From: Bartonella sp. MM73XJBT.G
GTDB lineage: Bacteria; Pseudomonadota; Alphaproteobacteria; Rhizobiales; Rhizobiaceae
Reading direction: 5' to 3'
NCBI RefSeq assembly: GCF_028618435.1
Contig: NZ_JAQISW010000005.1
Location: 1-64,000 of the forward strand
DNA length: 64,000 nt
Shown here: positions 47,577 through 58,186 of the stretch, one piece after another
Layout: each line of letters begins with the position of its first letter
Position numbering within the stretch: the stretch's first letter is position 1
Notes under the pieces: generated by a model
What the model was told of the DNA's origin: nothing
The model's database searches: none
What the model saw: only the letters and a program-made list of their open reading frames with translations
Program-made: the position numbers and the translations under genes

Positions 47577-48200
47577 ATGAGCGATAAAATACCAACAGAC
47601 GATCATTTTATGAAAATGCAAAAACCTTTTGAGCTTTTTGCAAAGTGGCTTGAAGAGGCAACGATAAGCGAAATAAATGATCCGAATGCTATGGCACTCG
47701 CAACAGTTGACGAAACAGGGCTCCCTAATGTTCGAATGGTTCTCCTTAAAGACTATAATCCTCAAGGATTCGTTTTCTATACCAATTATGAAAGCCAAAA
47801 AGGAAAAGAAATTTTAAAATCAATGAAAGCATCCTTAGGGTTTCATTGGAAATCGCTTCGTCGTCAGGTCAGAATAAGAGGAATTGTTGAAAAAGTCAGT
47901 CAGCAGGAAGCCGATGCTTATTTCCAATCACGCCCCCGTGGGAGTCGAATTGGTGCATGGGCATCAAAACAATCTCAACCTTTAGAAAATCGTTTTGTAC
48001 TCGAAAAAGCCATTGCCCAATATACTGCGCGTTATCCTCTAGGCAAAATTCCACGACCACCTTACTGGTCTGGGTTTCGTGTTAAGCCCCTTTCTATAGA
48101 GTTCTGGTGTGATCGCCCATTTCGTTTACATGATCGCTTACTTTTTACCCGCGATTGTGTTGAACACAACAATTGGAAAAGACAAAAACTCTACCCTTAA
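47577..48200 (+). CDS. pdxH: Pyridoxamine 5'-phosphate oxidase
   Basis: The 207-residue FMN enzyme oxidises pyridoxamine or pyridoxine 5'-phosphate to PLP. Family segments are clear: [26 protein letters not shown] (FMN binding), [23 protein letters not shown], and the C-terminal signature [19 protein letters not shown] ending in KLYP. The ATG at 47577 is supported by GGAG. PLP made here is needed by thrC and other enzymes. Confidence 0.95.
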   Translation: MSDKIPTDDHFMKMQKPFELFAKWLEEATISEINDPNAMALATVDETGLPNVRMVLLKDYNPQGFVFYTNYESQKGKEILKSMKASLGFHWKSLRRQVRIRGIVEKVSQQEADAYFQSRPRGSRIGAWASKQSQPLENRFVLEKAIAQYTARYPLGKIPRPPYWSGFRVKPLSIEFWCDRPFRLHDRLLFTRDCVEHNNWKRQKLYP

Positions 48201-48732
48201 TCGTTCAAGTTTTATCGTTATAAGGTTTTTCCTCACGGTTAAACGATTATTTTCTATGTGCAAAATTCTAATAAAGAGATAATTTGTTTCATTTAAAGAA
48301 GAATTTTATTTTTACAATAAACGTTGGTTGATAATGTTCTCTCCCACTCGAAGAATGGTTAGCGATAAACTTCTTGAAGAGAAAATACTGTCTTCAGAAA
48401 AACGATGACTTTACTTTTGAACTTTTGGTAAAAGAAAAAATAATATTCAAAGAAAACCTAGAATAATAAAATCATCATATATATTTTGATTCTGATGAAT
48501 AAATAGAAAGTGCACTTTCAATTAAAAAAGTTGCTCATTCCTCTTACAAGTCTATTTTTATTTCAATAAAATTTGACGAACTCGTTATTTCAAACCAGAA
48601 AAATCTGGAATAAAATATAAACAAACTTTGAAAATTCAAAAGAATCATAAACTTAAAAATCAGTAAAAGTATTTTTGAATTTTCATACCTCTCCCCATTA
48701 TCACAGAACATATGATTTTATCTAATGTGTTT
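48201..48732. other. Gene-free region between convergent pdxH and ubiA
   Basis: The 532 nt lack ORFs. After pdxH a loose inverted pair (taatcgtt near 48199 and aacgatta near 48242, followed by tttt) could be a weak terminator with a large loop. A small palindrome ccagaaaaatctgg lies near 48595. Nothing else is supported. Confidence 0.4.
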
Positions 48733-49737
48733 TTAAACTGCAGGATAAAATATCATCCATAGACCGCCACAGACTAAACCAGCAAAAATCACAAAACCAA
48801 TAAGCGAATTGGATTTGAAAAGCTTAAGACATTGTGCACTGTCATCTATATCAATGACTTTAATTTGAATAAACATATGGATGCTCGCTAAAAAAATTCC
48901 CAAAAAACTCAATAGAGGAACTTTAGCTAAATAAAATGCTAAACTAACGAATACGACAAAACCACCATACAAAAAGACTAAAGCACGCTTGGTTCCTTTG
49001 CCAAAGAGTAGTGCCGTAGAACCGATACCAACAGTAGCGTCGTCCTCTTTATCTTGATGTGCGTAGATGGTATCGTATCCTATGGTCCACAAGATTGATC
49101 CAACATAAAGTAAAATTGGTGGCCAGCTTAAACTTCCAAATATAACGGCCCACCCCATTAATGCTCCCCAATTAAATGCAATACCTAAAAAAAACTGTGG
49201 CCAATAGGTTACGCGTTTCATAAAAGGATAAAATGCAACAGCTATTAAAGACGAAATGCCTAGAAAAAAACTAAACCTATTAAATTGTGATAAAACGCCT
49301 AAACCAACCAAACATTGCACAAGTATAAAAGCTTTTGCTTGAAACCGACTCACATGACCTGTCGGTAATGGGCGAGAACGTGTTCTCTCTACCTGAGAAT
49401 CAATTTTATGGTCTATAAGATCATTCCAAGTACATCCTGCCCCTCGCATAGCGATGGATCCTAGAAAAAAAAGAAAAAGATACCAACCCCAATGAAGAAG
49501 AATTGGTAAAAGAGGCTCATAATGCATGTCATAAGAGAGAAAAGCCATTGTTGTTGACCAAAAACAAGGCCACATTAACAATTGCCATCCGATAGGCCGA
49601 TCCCAACGCGCCAATTGCGCATAAAACCATAAAGAACAGGGAAGAAAATTATAGACCCATTGTTTGGAAGAGGCATCCATAACCCGTCCTTGGCTATCAT
49701 AGGACTGAACATGAGGAATATTTTTATTTTTTTTCAT
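48733..49737 (-). CDS. ubiA: 4-hydroxybenzoate polyprenyltransferase
   Basis: The 334-residue integral membrane protein has about eight to nine helices and both Asp-rich motifs of UbiA: GCTWNDLIDHKIDSQVERTRSRPLP and YDTIYAHQDKEDD. It attaches the polyprenyl tail, made by the IspB-like enzyme encoded at 59.2 kb, to 4-hydroxybenzoate in ubiquinone synthesis. I chose the ATG at 49737 over the adjacent in-frame TTG. The N-terminal 30 residues are polar and unconserved. Confidence 0.94.
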   Translation of the reverse strand: MKKNKNIPHVQSYDSQGRVMDASSKQWVYNFLPCSLWFYAQLARWDRPIGWQLLMWPCFWSTTMAFLSYDMHYEPLLPILLHWGWYLFLFFLGSIAMRGAGCTWNDLIDHKIDSQVERTRSRPLPTGHVSRFQAKAFILVQCLVGLGVLSQFNRFSFFLGISSLIAVAFYPFMKRVTYWPQFFLGIAFNWGALMGWAVIFGSLSWPPILLYVGSILWTIGYDTIYAHQDKEDDATVGIGSTALLFGKGTKRALVFLYGGFVVFVSLAFYLAKVPLLSFLGIFLASIHMFIQIKVIDIDDSAQCLKLFKSNSLIGFVIFAGLVCGGLWMIFYPAV

Positions 49738-49827
49738 CAAATGATTTACCTTTAGTCTTGCGATAGAGACATTTCATTCTTATGAGAAGGAGATGAGATT
49801 AATCATCTTTTATGAGAGGAGCAAGCA

Positions 49828-51102
49828 ATGAATATTCTTCTTATTGGCTCAGGTGGGCGAGAACATGCTTTAGCATGGAAAATAGCAGCATCACCACTAC
49901 TCAAAAAGTTATATTGTGCTCCTGGAAACCCTGCAACAACAGAATTTGGTGAAAATATTAATTTAGACATTGATAACCACCCCCTTGTTATTGATTTTTG
50001 TAAAGCACATTCTATTGATCTTGTGATTGTAGGACCAGAAGCACCATTGGTTGCAGGTATAACAGACTCTCTTAATAGCGCCAACATCTGTGTATTTGGT
50101 CCGACTCAAAAAGCTGCTCGTCTGGAAGGTTCAAAAGCTTTTACAAAAGATTTATGTCGTAAGAATAATATTCCTACAGGAAGTTACCAATGCTTTAATG
50201 ATGCGGCTAAAGCCAAAGCTTACATTCATCAACAAGGTGTTCCCATTGTCATTAAAACAGATGGCTTAGCAGCTGGAAAAGGTGTCGTGGTTGCCACAAC
50301 GATAGAAGAGGCATTGAACGCTGTTGATGCCTGCTTCAAAAGTGCCTCCTGCGATGCAGAAAACAAAATTGTTGTAGAATCTTTTCTTGAAGGCGAAGAA
50401 GCAAGCTTCTTTTGTCTTTGTGATGGCAAAATTGCTCTTCCCTTTGGATTTGCTCAAGATCATAAACGTGTGGGTGATGGAGATACTGGAGCAAACACCG
50501 GTGGTATGGGGGCTTATTCACCAGCGCCCATCATGACCGAAGAAATGGTGAAGCGTACCCTCAAAGAAATTGTTGAACCCACTTTAAAAAGTATGAATGA
50601 AATGGGCACACCCTTTAAAGGCATTCTCTTCGTTGGACTGATGATAACGCAAAAAGGCCCCGAACTCATTGAATTTAACGTACGATTTGGTGATCCTGAA
50701 TGTCAAGTTTTAATGATGCGCCTCAAAGAGGATATTCTGCCGATTTTTCTTGCTGCTGCTCGAGGAAATCTTGAAAATAAACCTCTTCAGTGGTCTGAAA
50801 AAGCTGCTCTCACCGTTGTTATGGCTGCGAATGGTTATCCAGGCTCTCCCCAAAAAGGAACTATTATCCGTAACGTTGATAAAGTAAACACGCTTCCCGA
50901 TGTGAAAGTTTTTCATGCTGGTACCGCATTGTGCAATGGAGAACTTATTGCAAATGGTGGACGTGTCCTCAATATAACAGCAACAGGAAAAACAATTGCG
51001 AACGCACAAAAACGTGCTTATGAAGCTGTTGATTCTATTGATTGGCCAGAAGGCTTTGTTCGTCGTGATATCGGATGGCGCGCTATTGCACGAGAAAACT
51101 AA
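49828..51102 (+). CDS. purD: Phosphoribosylamine-glycine ligase
   Basis: The 424-residue ATP-grasp enzyme makes glycinamide ribonucleotide in purine synthesis. Conserved features are the N-terminal [28 protein letters not shown] loop, [17 protein letters not shown], and [11 protein letters not shown] metal-binding motif. A good GAGG-type ribosome binding site (GAGAGGAGC) precedes the ATG. It diverges from ubiA with 90 bp between start codons, as in other Rhizobiales. Confidence 0.97.
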   Translation: MNILLIGSGGREHALAWKIAASPLLKKLYCAPGNPATTEFGENINLDIDNHPLVIDFCKAHSIDLVIVGPEAPLVAGITDSLNSANICVFGPTQKAARLEGSKAFTKDLCRKNNIPTGSYQCFNDAAKAKAYIHQQGVPIVIKTDGLAAGKGVVVATTIEEALNAVDACFKSASCDAENKIVVESFLEGEEASFFCLCDGKIALPFGFAQDHKRVGDGDTGANTGGMGAYSPAPIMTEEMVKRTLKEIVEPTLKSMNEMGTPFKGILFVGLMITQKGPELIEFNVRFGDPECQVLMMRLKEDILPIFLAAARGNLENKPLQWSEKAALTVVMAANGYPGSPQKGTIIRNVDKVNTLPDVKVFHAGTALCNGELIANGGRVLNITATGKTIANAQKRAYEAVDSIDWPEGFVRRDIGWRAIAREN

Positions 51103-51256
51103 ATCTTTTGGTATTCTTTTTTTACGATTTGATTCTTTTTTCACTTAACAGCATGATACACAAATTTTCTTATTTGTTTTGTGTTCGCCATAACTTTGGA
51201 AAAAAAACGCGTATATTTTCCTTAAAAAAATGAAATACCTAAAAAGAACGCACTTC

Positions 51257-51406
51257 ATGTTATTTGCGCACAAAACAATACCCCTCATGCTCTTTTTCCT
51301 ATTTCACGATATTAACTGTGGAGAGTATAAATCAATTTCGCCATCTTTATTGAATAAAGACAAAAACCGATACCATCGTTGTGTCCAACACCCAGTGTTA
51401 CTATAA
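51257..51406 (+). CDS. Possible 49-residue exported peptide, doubtful
   Basis: The frame starts MLFAHKTIPLMLFFLF, a short basic-hydrophobic run that could be a signal peptide, and continues with a polar, Cys-containing tail (INCGEYKS ... RCVQHPVLL). No clear ribosome binding site is present and no family is recognised. It lies 154 bp after purD. It may be a small lineage-specific gene or chance. Confidence 0.2.
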   Translation: MLFAHKTIPLMLFFLFHDINCGEYKSISPSLLNKDKNRYHRCVQHPVLL

Positions 51407-51553
51407 TTCTTGTTGTCTAGAAAATTTATCAGAGAGTTTTTGCTCTTTTTTAATGGTCTTCATCCACATGGGCATCCCCTCCTGGTAACGTGCAAGAAAA
51501 TAATTTTAACTAGAAGAGAAAAATGAAATGAGCATATTATATGAATCGCTCTC

Positions 51554-51596
51554 ATTCATTATATAAGAATAATGCATTATTTTTTATATAATGAAT
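51554..51596. repeat. Inverted repeat, 12 bp arms
   Basis: The arms attcattatata and tatataatgaat pair perfectly around 19 nt. The structure is AT-only apart from one G-C pair, so as an RNA hairpin it would be weak; it could be a terminator-like element or debris of a small mobile repeat. Confidence 0.5.
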
Positions 51597-52035
51597 AACT
51601 TAATTTATATAAAAGAAAGTAAAAAAACATTCTCAGCAATCTGTGCATGCTTTAACGATGTAGCAAAAACAAAAATCACATCATCAACAAAAAGCATTGA
51701 ATATAATTCGATTCCTGCTACTAACATGTGCTGTCAAAAAACTTTTATTTCCAATCCTTGAATTCATCTTTGCCTTAAAAAACGAAGACTCCTGCCAAAA
51801 TTGATCTCTAAACAGTCAGATTTTTTATCGATTTGATTCCCCTTGTCTTCCCACTCATATGCTTTACTGGTGTAAGGATATATAAACAAACTTAAGAATA
51901 TTTACCTCATCCGCTAAAAACACCTTATGTGTGCAGCTCGCATGCCTTATATTACCCGCGCTAAAGAATCGCATTTTACGGACCAACAAGATCAATGCTT
52001 ATTGGTCGCATAAAAATGAATGTATATGAATGTTA

Positions 52036-52560
52036 CTAAAGCGCAATTTTATTCGCAATCACCAAACGCAAACCTAACGGATTGCTATAACGAAGTAAAA
52101 AACGCTTTTGTTTAGAATGCGGCGTTGTACAAAAAAATCGATGTAAATCAGAGCGATCTTTTACAACTACAATACGATTATCTTCATTAATCATAAGCAT
52201 GGGAAGTCCATAAGTATCCGCCCATAATCGCCAATCCAGAAGAACATTATTTAAATCTCTGGAAACCAAAAGTGGAATACAAGATTCTTCATCTGCATGA
52301 AGTAACTCTAATGCAACAGCTCTTTCTCCTGAACGTGTTTTTACAGTACGTGCCGCAATTCCTTTGAAATGATAAGGGGGTACTAACTGCGATAAGCTTG
52401 AAGGTTTATCTGTTTTAAAAAAAACACCGCGCTCATTTAATGAACAAATGACCTTATTACCTGTTTTGGATGAAAAATATGTCGTCGTTTGTGGCAAATG
52501 GCACGGATCCAACCGAAATTCAAGCACCGCTTTTGCCTGATTAAAGCATTGATTAGCCAT
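52036..52560 (-). CDS. DUF6101-like conserved protein
   Basis: The 174-residue protein is soluble and lacks a signal peptide. The order of segments, a VFFKTDKPSSLSQLVPPYHFKGIAARTV strand-rich part, then VALELLHADEE, the LLDWRLWADTYGLPMLMINED segment, and a C-terminal basic LRYSNPLGLRLVIA, resembles the DUF6101 proteins conserved in Rhizobiales, whose function is unknown. The ATG has no strong ribosome binding site. It stands alone between the purD gap and the FAD oxidase gene. Confidence 0.65.
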   Translation of the reverse strand: MANQCFNQAKAVLEFRLDPCHLPQTTTYFSSKTGNKVICSLNERGVFFKTDKPSSLSQLVPPYHFKGIAARTVKTRSGERAVALELLHADEESCIPLLVSRDLNNVLLDWRLWADTYGLPMLMINEDNRIVVVKDRSDLHRFFCTTPHSKQKRFLLRYSNPLGLRLVIANKIAL

Positions 52561-52703
52561 ATACAGTGTCCCAATTTATCTTAAATAACATACACCTTTT
52601 AGCAACTTTTCCTCATTGGATTATTAAAAGTTTTAATAAAAAACAACTTGTTTCTTTTTTGGTTATTAAAACCTAAACAAAAATATAGATCAGTATTCTT
52701 AAA

Positions 52704-54119
52704 TTATAATACTTTTCCTGGATTCATTATTCCTAAAGGATCGAGTGTTTTTTTTATCCCTCGCATAATATCCAATGCGACAGGCGATTTAAAAGAACGA
52801 AGTTCTTCGCGCTTAAGCTGACCAATTCCATGCTCAGCAGAAAATGTACCTTGATAGTCCATCACTAACCTATGAATGCGATGGTTCATTTTTGACCATA
52901 ATTGCAAGAACGCTGTTGTATCAGCGCCTATAGGTTGTGTAACATTATAATGCAAATTTCCATCTCCCATATGTCCAAAACAAACCACCCTTGCCCCTGG
53001 AACGATATCTTCAACAATAAGTGCGGCCTTAGCAATAAAATCAGGAATTGAAGCAAGTGGTACTGCAATATCGTGCTTAATCGATCCTCCCGCTAACTTC
53101 TGTGCTGGTGATATAGCTTCGCGCAATTGCCAGAAAAAATCTTGCTGTTTTAAAGATTGTGCAACAATTGCATCTTCTATCACCGCTCTCTTTAAGGCTT
53201 TTTCTAAAATAATATTCAACACGGATAATGCTTCATCATTCTCTTGCAACGATGAAATATTCATTAATACATACCATTCATGTTTCTGTTCAAAAGGAGA
53301 CTTTTCACACATCTTATACTCTAAAGCCATTTGAAAACTGAGATTTCCCATGAGCTCAAAACCTGTCACCATCCCTCCCCCATATTCTTGAGCCAGCGAT
53401 AAAAACTCTAGAGCCTTTTCTGGACTATGTAATCCTACCAAAGCAATTGCTTTTGCTTTTATTTTTGGAAAAATCTTCAAAACAGCTGCGGTTATAACGC
53501 CTAATGTACCTTCTGCACCAATAAAAAGATTTTTCAAATCATAACCGCTATTATCTTTTTTAACAAAGCGCAAATCATCCAAAAGGCGACCATCTGGTAA
53601 AACAACTTCTAAACCAAGACAAAGATCACGCATATTGCCATAGGCCAAAACAGCAGTCCCTCCAGCATTCGATGAAAGATTTCCCCCTATTTGGCAAGAG
53701 CCTTCAGATGCCAAAGAAAGAGGAAAAAAACGACCTGATTCATCTACTTTTTTTTGTAAATCTTGTAAAATAACACCAGCTTCTACAACAACAAAATTAC
53801 CCTCAAGATTTAGCGCTCTCATCTTATTTAATCTCTCTACGGATAAAAGAATGCTCTCTCCTCTTTCATCTGGCTGCTGCCCTCCTACAAGCCCTGTGTT
53901 TCCACCCTGAGGTACAATTGGTGTGCGTGTTTCGCTTGCTAATCGCATGATCAATGAGATTTCTTGCGGTGAAGATGGACGTAAAAGTAAAGGTGTTCTG
54001 CCATGAAAAATCCCTCGCTCTTCAAGCAAATACGGTGCAATCAATGCCTGATCTGTTATAGCATACTTAGCCCCAACAATCTCTCTAAACTTCTCAATTA
54101 ATTCCTGCTCCATGTTCAT
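52704..54119 (-). CDS. FAD-binding oxidoreductase of the GlcD / D-2-hydroxyglutarate dehydrogenase type
   Basis: The 471-residue flavoprotein has an N-terminal PCMH FAD-binding domain (VPQGGNTGLVGGQQPD; GNLSSNAGGTAVLAYGNMRD) and a C-terminal FAD oxidase domain with CFGHMGDGNLHYNV and SAEHGIGQLKR. It oxidises a D-2-hydroxy acid such as D-2-hydroxyglutarate or D-lactate; the exact substrate cannot be decided from sequence. The start ATG overlaps the tsaC stop by 4 bp (ATGA). It ends the rnhB-tsaC-oxidase operon. Confidence 0.88.
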   Translation of the reverse strand: MNMEQELIEKFREIVGAKYAITDQALIAPYLLEERGIFHGRTPLLLRPSSPQEISLIMRLASETRTPIVPQGGNTGLVGGQQPDERGESILLSVERLNKMRALNLEGNFVVVEAGVILQDLQKKVDESGRFFPLSLASEGSCQIGGNLSSNAGGTAVLAYGNMRDLCLGLEVVLPDGRLLDDLRFVKKDNSGYDLKNLFIGAEGTLGVITAAVLKIFPKIKAKAIALVGLHSPEKALEFLSLAQEYGGGMVTGFELMGNLSFQMALEYKMCEKSPFEQKHEWYVLMNISSLQENDEALSVLNIILEKALKRAVIEDAIVAQSLKQQDFFWQLREAISPAQKLAGGSIKHDIAVPLASIPDFIAKAALIVEDIVPGARVVCFGHMGDGNLHYNVTQPIGADTTAFLQLWSKMNHRIHRLVMDYQGTFSAEHGIGQLKREELRSFKSPVALDIMRGIKKTLDPLGIMNPGKVL

Positions 54120-55078
54120 TTCTCCCTTGGAGCTGCAGCCCGTATAAGACGATCATTGATAGCCTCCCCTAATCCATATGATGGAATAGGTTCTACGGCA
54201 ATCCATCTAACTTTCAATGAATCCAATTCCTTCATGTATTGAAATAAATGAGAGGCTGCCTCTTCCAACTTTCCTTCCTCGCTAAGGTTTAAAATAAAAA
54301 CGGCATTTTCAGCCCCCATAACGCGCTTTGGACCAAATGCTAAAAGCGCTTCGCTATTTTCCACCTTTTCTACATTTAAACGAATCGCGGCATTGGGAGC
54401 ATAATGTGACTTTAACATCCCTGGAGCTTCAATCACCGCCCTTTGATCTATCCGTTTTAGCGACTTTCCTACAACTTCTTCAATTTTATCAGACGCAAGC
54501 CCCCCTGGACGCAAAAGATAAATATCCTCACCACAAATTTTAACAATCGTTGATTCAAGCCCTATTCTAGTTGGTCCACCATCCAATATCAAAGGAACAG
54601 ATTCCCCCAAAGATGCAAAAACAGCCTCAGCTGAAGTAGGACTAAGACGCCCCGATTGATTTGCACTAGGAGCCGCAAGTGGACGGCCAAAATATTGTAC
54701 AATTTCCGAAAAACGACTGTCTGGAAAACGAATAGCTAATGTATTTAAACCGGCAGTCGTTAAAGGATGGATATCATGTTGTGCTTTTAAGGGTAAAACC
54801 AATGTCAAAGGTCCGGGCCAAAATGCTTCCATGAGTTGGCGTGAAAGAAAATCAATTTCAACATAGCGTTCCGCCATTTCGATACTGTTGACATGCGCAA
54901 TAAGAGGGTTAAATTGTGGACGCTTTTTTGTAGAAAAAATAGAAGAGAGTGCCCTTCCATTGGTTGCATCGCCCGCCAATCCATAAACAGTTTCCGTTGG
55001 TAACGCTACTAACTTTCCTTGTTCAAGAAGCACTATTGCTTCTTTTATCGAAACACTATTGAGTGGTTGAATCGTCAT
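54116..55078 (-). CDS. tsaC: L-threonylcarbamoyladenylate synthase (Sua5 type)
   Basis: The 320-residue protein has the YrdC/TsaC domain (1-200): [34 protein letters not shown], and [14 protein letters not shown]. The additional C-terminal domain (about 215-320, starting LKSHYAPNA) makes it the long Sua5 form. It forms threonylcarbamoyl-AMP for the universal t6A37 modification of tRNAs reading ANN codons. It overlaps both neighbours by 4 bp, so translation of the three genes is coupled. Confidence 0.93.
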   Translation of the reverse strand: MTIQPLNSVSIKEAIVLLEQGKLVALPTETVYGLAGDATNGRALSSIFSTKKRPQFNPLIAHVNSIEMAERYVEIDFLSRQLMEAFWPGPLTLVLPLKAQHDIHPLTTAGLNTLAIRFPDSRFSEIVQYFGRPLAAPSANQSGRLSPTSAEAVFASLGESVPLILDGGPTRIGLESTIVKICGEDIYLLRPGGLASDKIEEVVGKSLKRIDQRAVIEAPGMLKSHYAPNAAIRLNVEKVENSEALLAFGPKRVMGAENAVFILNLSEEGKLEEAASHLFQYMKELDSLKVRWIAVEPIPSYGLGEAINDRLIRAAAPREK

Positions 55079-55749
55079 GACACATCATTCCTATAACGCT
55101 CTTTGAGTGGCGCAAAACTATAACGATGTAATCCTACAATTGGCCCCTTTTTATCAAGAGCTGTACGATGAGCTAATGTTGCATACCCTACATGCTTCTC
55201 TAAACCATACCCTTTATAAACTTGTCCAGCACATTCCATCATCCGATCACGCGTTACTTTCGCAATAATAGATGCCGCTGCAATTGAAACTGAACGTTGA
55301 TCACCCTTAATCAATGCCGTTGCGGGACAAGGCAGCTGAGAGGGAATATCACGTCCATCAACAAGGATATAATGAACTGGAACAGCTAGCCCTATAATAC
55401 AGCGACGCATCGCTTCCAAAGTTGCTTTTCTAATATTATATTGATCAACTGTACGAGCGCAAAGACTAGAGACTGAAACCGCTAATGCATTTTGCAAGAT
55501 TTCATGATAAAGTTTACTGCGTTGAAGGAAAGAAAGCTTTTTTGAATCATTTAACCCATCAGGAATATGATCTTTATCCAAAATAACTGCCGCCGTCACC
55601 ACAGGTCCAGCAAGAGGTCCTCGTCCGACTTCATCAACCCCCGCTATATGCAAAAAACCCTGGTTTTGCAAACCCAATTCACATAAAAAGTTTGGCTGAA
55701 GCGGCAAATTAAACATCTTTGATAAATCACAAATACAACAAACATCCAT
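55075..55749 (-). CDS. rnhB: Ribonuclease HII
   Basis: The 224-residue enzyme removes ribonucleotides from DNA. The catalytic residues are in [17 protein letters not shown] (Asp-Glu), the DSKKLS loop, the [10 protein letters not shown] strand (Asp) and the [15 protein letters not shown] helix. The N-terminal 30 residues before the core are Cys-rich at the very start (MDVCCICD) and unconserved; an internal ATG at 55716 is an alternative start. First gene of the three-gene operon. Confidence 0.94.
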   Translation of the reverse strand: MDVCCICDLSKMFNLPLQPNFLCELGLQNQGFLHIAGVDEVGRGPLAGPVVTAAVILDKDHIPDGLNDSKKLSFLQRSKLYHEILQNALAVSVSSLCARTVDQYNIRKATLEAMRRCIIGLAVPVHYILVDGRDIPSQLPCPATALIKGDQRSVSIAAASIIAKVTRDRMMECAGQVYKGYGLEKHVGYATLAHRTALDKKGPIVGLHRYSFAPLKERYRNDVS

Positions 55750-55996
55750 CTATTTCTGCAATTTGCTTATTTTTTGCAAGCATTACAGTTTGAAATAGCT
55801 CTTAAAATATTGCATGAATTCTTGCACAAAAGATAGAAATAAAATGTGAAATTAAAGGGAATCTAATGTCAATTTTTTCTTCTAAAAGATTATTCTAGTA
55901 TATATTCATTTTATCTAAAAAACAAAAAAATAGATTTCTTTAGTTCCCTCTTCATTATGCATAATAGAATCAGGATAAAATAGAAGTTTTTATTTC

Positions 55997-56905
55997 TCAA
56001 ATCCTTCCCAAAGTCATGATCGGTTTTACAAACCAATTTGGGTGCATTGATTTGATCAAAAGAGCTGCCTGTTGTGCTGCTTGTTGATTTTTGAAAATGC
56101 CAAAACAAGTTGCCCCCGTTCCAGACATACGAGAAAAAAGAGAGCCACATTCATCTAATATAGATAACACTTTAGCTAACTGAGGAGCTATTTTTAAAGC
56201 AGGAGCAAAAAGATCATTACGCGTTTTTTGTAAAGCTTCAATCAATGAATCAACGCTCTTTAAAGCGACTGGATCAATTTTTAAAGAAGGATGATGGCGC
56301 TTGTCTAATGCTTTAAAAACAGCTTGTGTTGAAATACCTTGGCCATGATTAACCAATACTATTGCAAGAGAACAAGCTTCTTTTAGTCGTATCATCTCTT
56401 GGCCAATCCCCTTAACAAAAAGTGGCTGCTTATATTCCAATGCAAAAAGACACATAGGAATATCAGCACCAAGGACTAAACTCATTTTAGCTAATTTTTC
56501 GCAAGAACAATTAAGATTCCACTGTTGACGCAATATGCTGATAACCCCTGCAGCATCACCTGAGCCACCACCAATACCTGAAGCAATAGGGAGTTTTTTT
56601 ACAAGTTGAAAAAAAGTAGGGCGAGCACTTTCGGGAAAAGTTTTATGCATAAAGTCCCGTGCGCGAACAACAAAATTGTCTGAATGAGATACGAGTTCTT
56701 TTGCAAATGGTCCCGTTAAAACAAACTGGTCACTTTCACAAGGTGCATAATGTAGACAATCACCGCTAAGACTAAAATAAACTAAACTTTCTATTAAATG
56801 ATAACCATCAGCACGTTGTCCTACAACATGCAGAGCTAAATTCAATTTAATGGGTGTAAACACATAAAAATGCCTTTGGAACGAAACTTGTACATCCGAT
56901 ATCAT
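55997..56905 (-). CDS. ispE: 4-diphosphocytidyl-2-C-methyl-D-erythritol kinase
   Basis: The 302-residue GHMP kinase performs the fourth MEP-pathway step. The N-terminal [24 protein letters not shown] and the ATP loop [17 protein letters not shown] are diagnostic; the C-terminal [12 protein letters not shown] glycine loop is intact. Length is typical. It has no close operon partner, with gaps of 247 bp to rnhB and 244 bp to the S49 peptidase gene. Confidence 0.94.
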   Translation of the reverse strand: MISDVQVSFQRHFYVFTPIKLNLALHVVGQRADGYHLIESLVYFSLSGDCLHYAPCESDQFVLTGPFAKELVSHSDNFVVRARDFMHKTFPESARPTFFQLVKKLPIASGIGGGSGDAAGVISILRQQWNLNCSCEKLAKMSLVLGADIPMCLFALEYKQPLFVKGIGQEMIRLKEACSLAIVLVNHGQGISTQAVFKALDKRHHPSLKIDPVALKSVDSLIEALQKTRNDLFAPALKIAPQLAKVLSILDECGSLFSRMSGTGATCFGIFKNQQAAQQAALLIKSMHPNWFVKPIMTLGRI

Positions 56906-57149
56906 ATGACGTAATATTCACTCTTATAGGGCTCTTTTATAATGATCCCCTTTTATTCATACTTTTTTAAAACCGGTCCTATAAACAGTTCGAGATATTC
57001 TTTATTTTTCTCTAAACAAACAATAAATCTTTAAGAAGAATTCTCATATACAATTGACAACACGTTCTCATTCATATCATTTCAAGCTTTTTTTCTTCTA
57101 ACATCTGTTTTTTAGATAAACTCCCCTCTTGCTTGAATGATCCTATCTA

Positions 57150-57998
57150 TCACAAACCGTAACGCTGCCAAAGTGCTCGCTCTTCTGCTGCCATCAATGC
57201 ACTATCAACGGCTGTATAAACTGTATGAGCACTCACCCCTGAAGGCGTTTTAAACCCTAAAAAACTTTTAGGAGGTGTAATAAGTCGAAGTTTTGCATCA
57301 CTGCCAAAGCGCTCCTTAATAACAGAACGGATATCATTCAGCCCGTCAATCAGACCAAGTTCAACGCTTTTTTTTCCACTCCAAAACATTCCTGTAAAGA
57401 GATTTGAATCATCTGATAATTTTGTAGCACGCCGTTCTTTCACTAAATCAATAAAAGTTTGATGAACTTCAAGTTGGAGAGATTTCAAATGCTCAATATC
57501 CGCTTTTTTTTCAGGCTGAAATGGATCTAGTGTAACCTTGTTTTTTCCTGCTGTGTAAACACGCCGTTCTACACCAATTTTTTTCAAAAGTTCCGGAAAG
57601 CCGAAGGAAGCTGAAACCACCCCAATGGAACCAACAATCGAAGAAGGATCTGCAAAAATTTCATCCCCCGCACAAGCAATCATATAACCACCAGATGCTG
57701 CGACATCTTCAATAAACACAAGAACTTTTTTATTGTTTTCTTCTGCTAAATCGCGAATACGCTTAAAAATAAAACGTGATTGCACTGGAGAACCACCAGG
57801 AGAGTTAATAACAATTGCAACAGCCGGTGCTTTTTTGTACGCAAAAGCCTTTTCTAAAAGATTGGCACATCTACCGAGGGAAAGCGTACGAGATATAGAC
57901 GATGAATCCATAATTGCTCCTTTAAGGCGAACAACAGGAATCTCAAATTTATTGGAAGAAAAACGGTGTGGAATAAGATTTTTTAAAATATCCATCAA
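57150..57998 (-). CDS. S49-family serine peptidase (SppA/SohB-like)
   Basis: The 282-residue protein has the ClpP/crotonase fold of S49 peptidases: INSPGGSPVQS, the nucleophile Ser in VAASGGYMIACAGDEI, SIVGSIGVVSASFG, and the general-base Lys in the YTAGKNKVTLDPF segment. No N-terminal transmembrane helix is present, unlike SppA of E. coli, so it belongs to the short alphaproteobacterial type, perhaps peripheral to the membrane. It would degrade signal peptides or other small hydrophobic peptides. It is 151 bp upstream, in window coordinates, of the TrmN6-like gene's end. Confidence 0.88.
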   Translation of the reverse strand: MMDILKNLIPHRFSSNKFEIPVVRLKGAIMDSSSISRTLSLGRCANLLEKAFAYKKAPAVAIVINSPGGSPVQSRFIFKRIRDLAEENNKKVLVFIEDVAASGGYMIACAGDEIFADPSSIVGSIGVVSASFGFPELLKKIGVERRVYTAGKNKVTLDPFQPEKKADIEHLKSLQLEVHQTFIDLVKERRATKLSDDSNLFTGMFWSGKKSVELGLIDGLNDIRSVIKERFGSDAKLRLITPPKSFLGFKTPSGVSAHTVYTAVDSALMAAEERALWQRYGL

Positions 57999-58186
57999 AA
58001 TACAACTTCCTTATAAGCTAGGAGAAAAGACTGGCTAACAAAAAGGGAATAACATAACTGAACACAAAAGTGCCTAAACAAGTCCAAAATATAGTATCAC
58101 ATCCCACTTCAGCCAAAATATAAATCTCCTTTAAAGGGTTAAAGGTTAAGTCTGAATTTAAATAATAACTTGAAAAATACAAGACA

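Larger units (their letters stand above)
51103..52035. other. Gene-poor region after purD with one short ORF and a long inverted repeat
   Basis: Of the 933 nt, the only candidate gene is the frame at 51257-51406. A perfect 12 bp inverted repeat (attcattatata, 51554-51565; tatataatgaat, 51585-51596) with a 19 nt loop lies farther on. The remainder (51600-52035) has short frames only and no repeats I can align with the dispersed family. Confidence 0.4.

Noticed and set aside
48199-48255. Loose inverted repeat after pdxH
   Set aside because: Only 8 bp pair around a loop of more than 30 nt, so I mention it in the gap description but do not call a terminator.
50710-51144. 144-codon minus-strand frame
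   Set aside because: Antisense to the conserved C-terminal half of purD.
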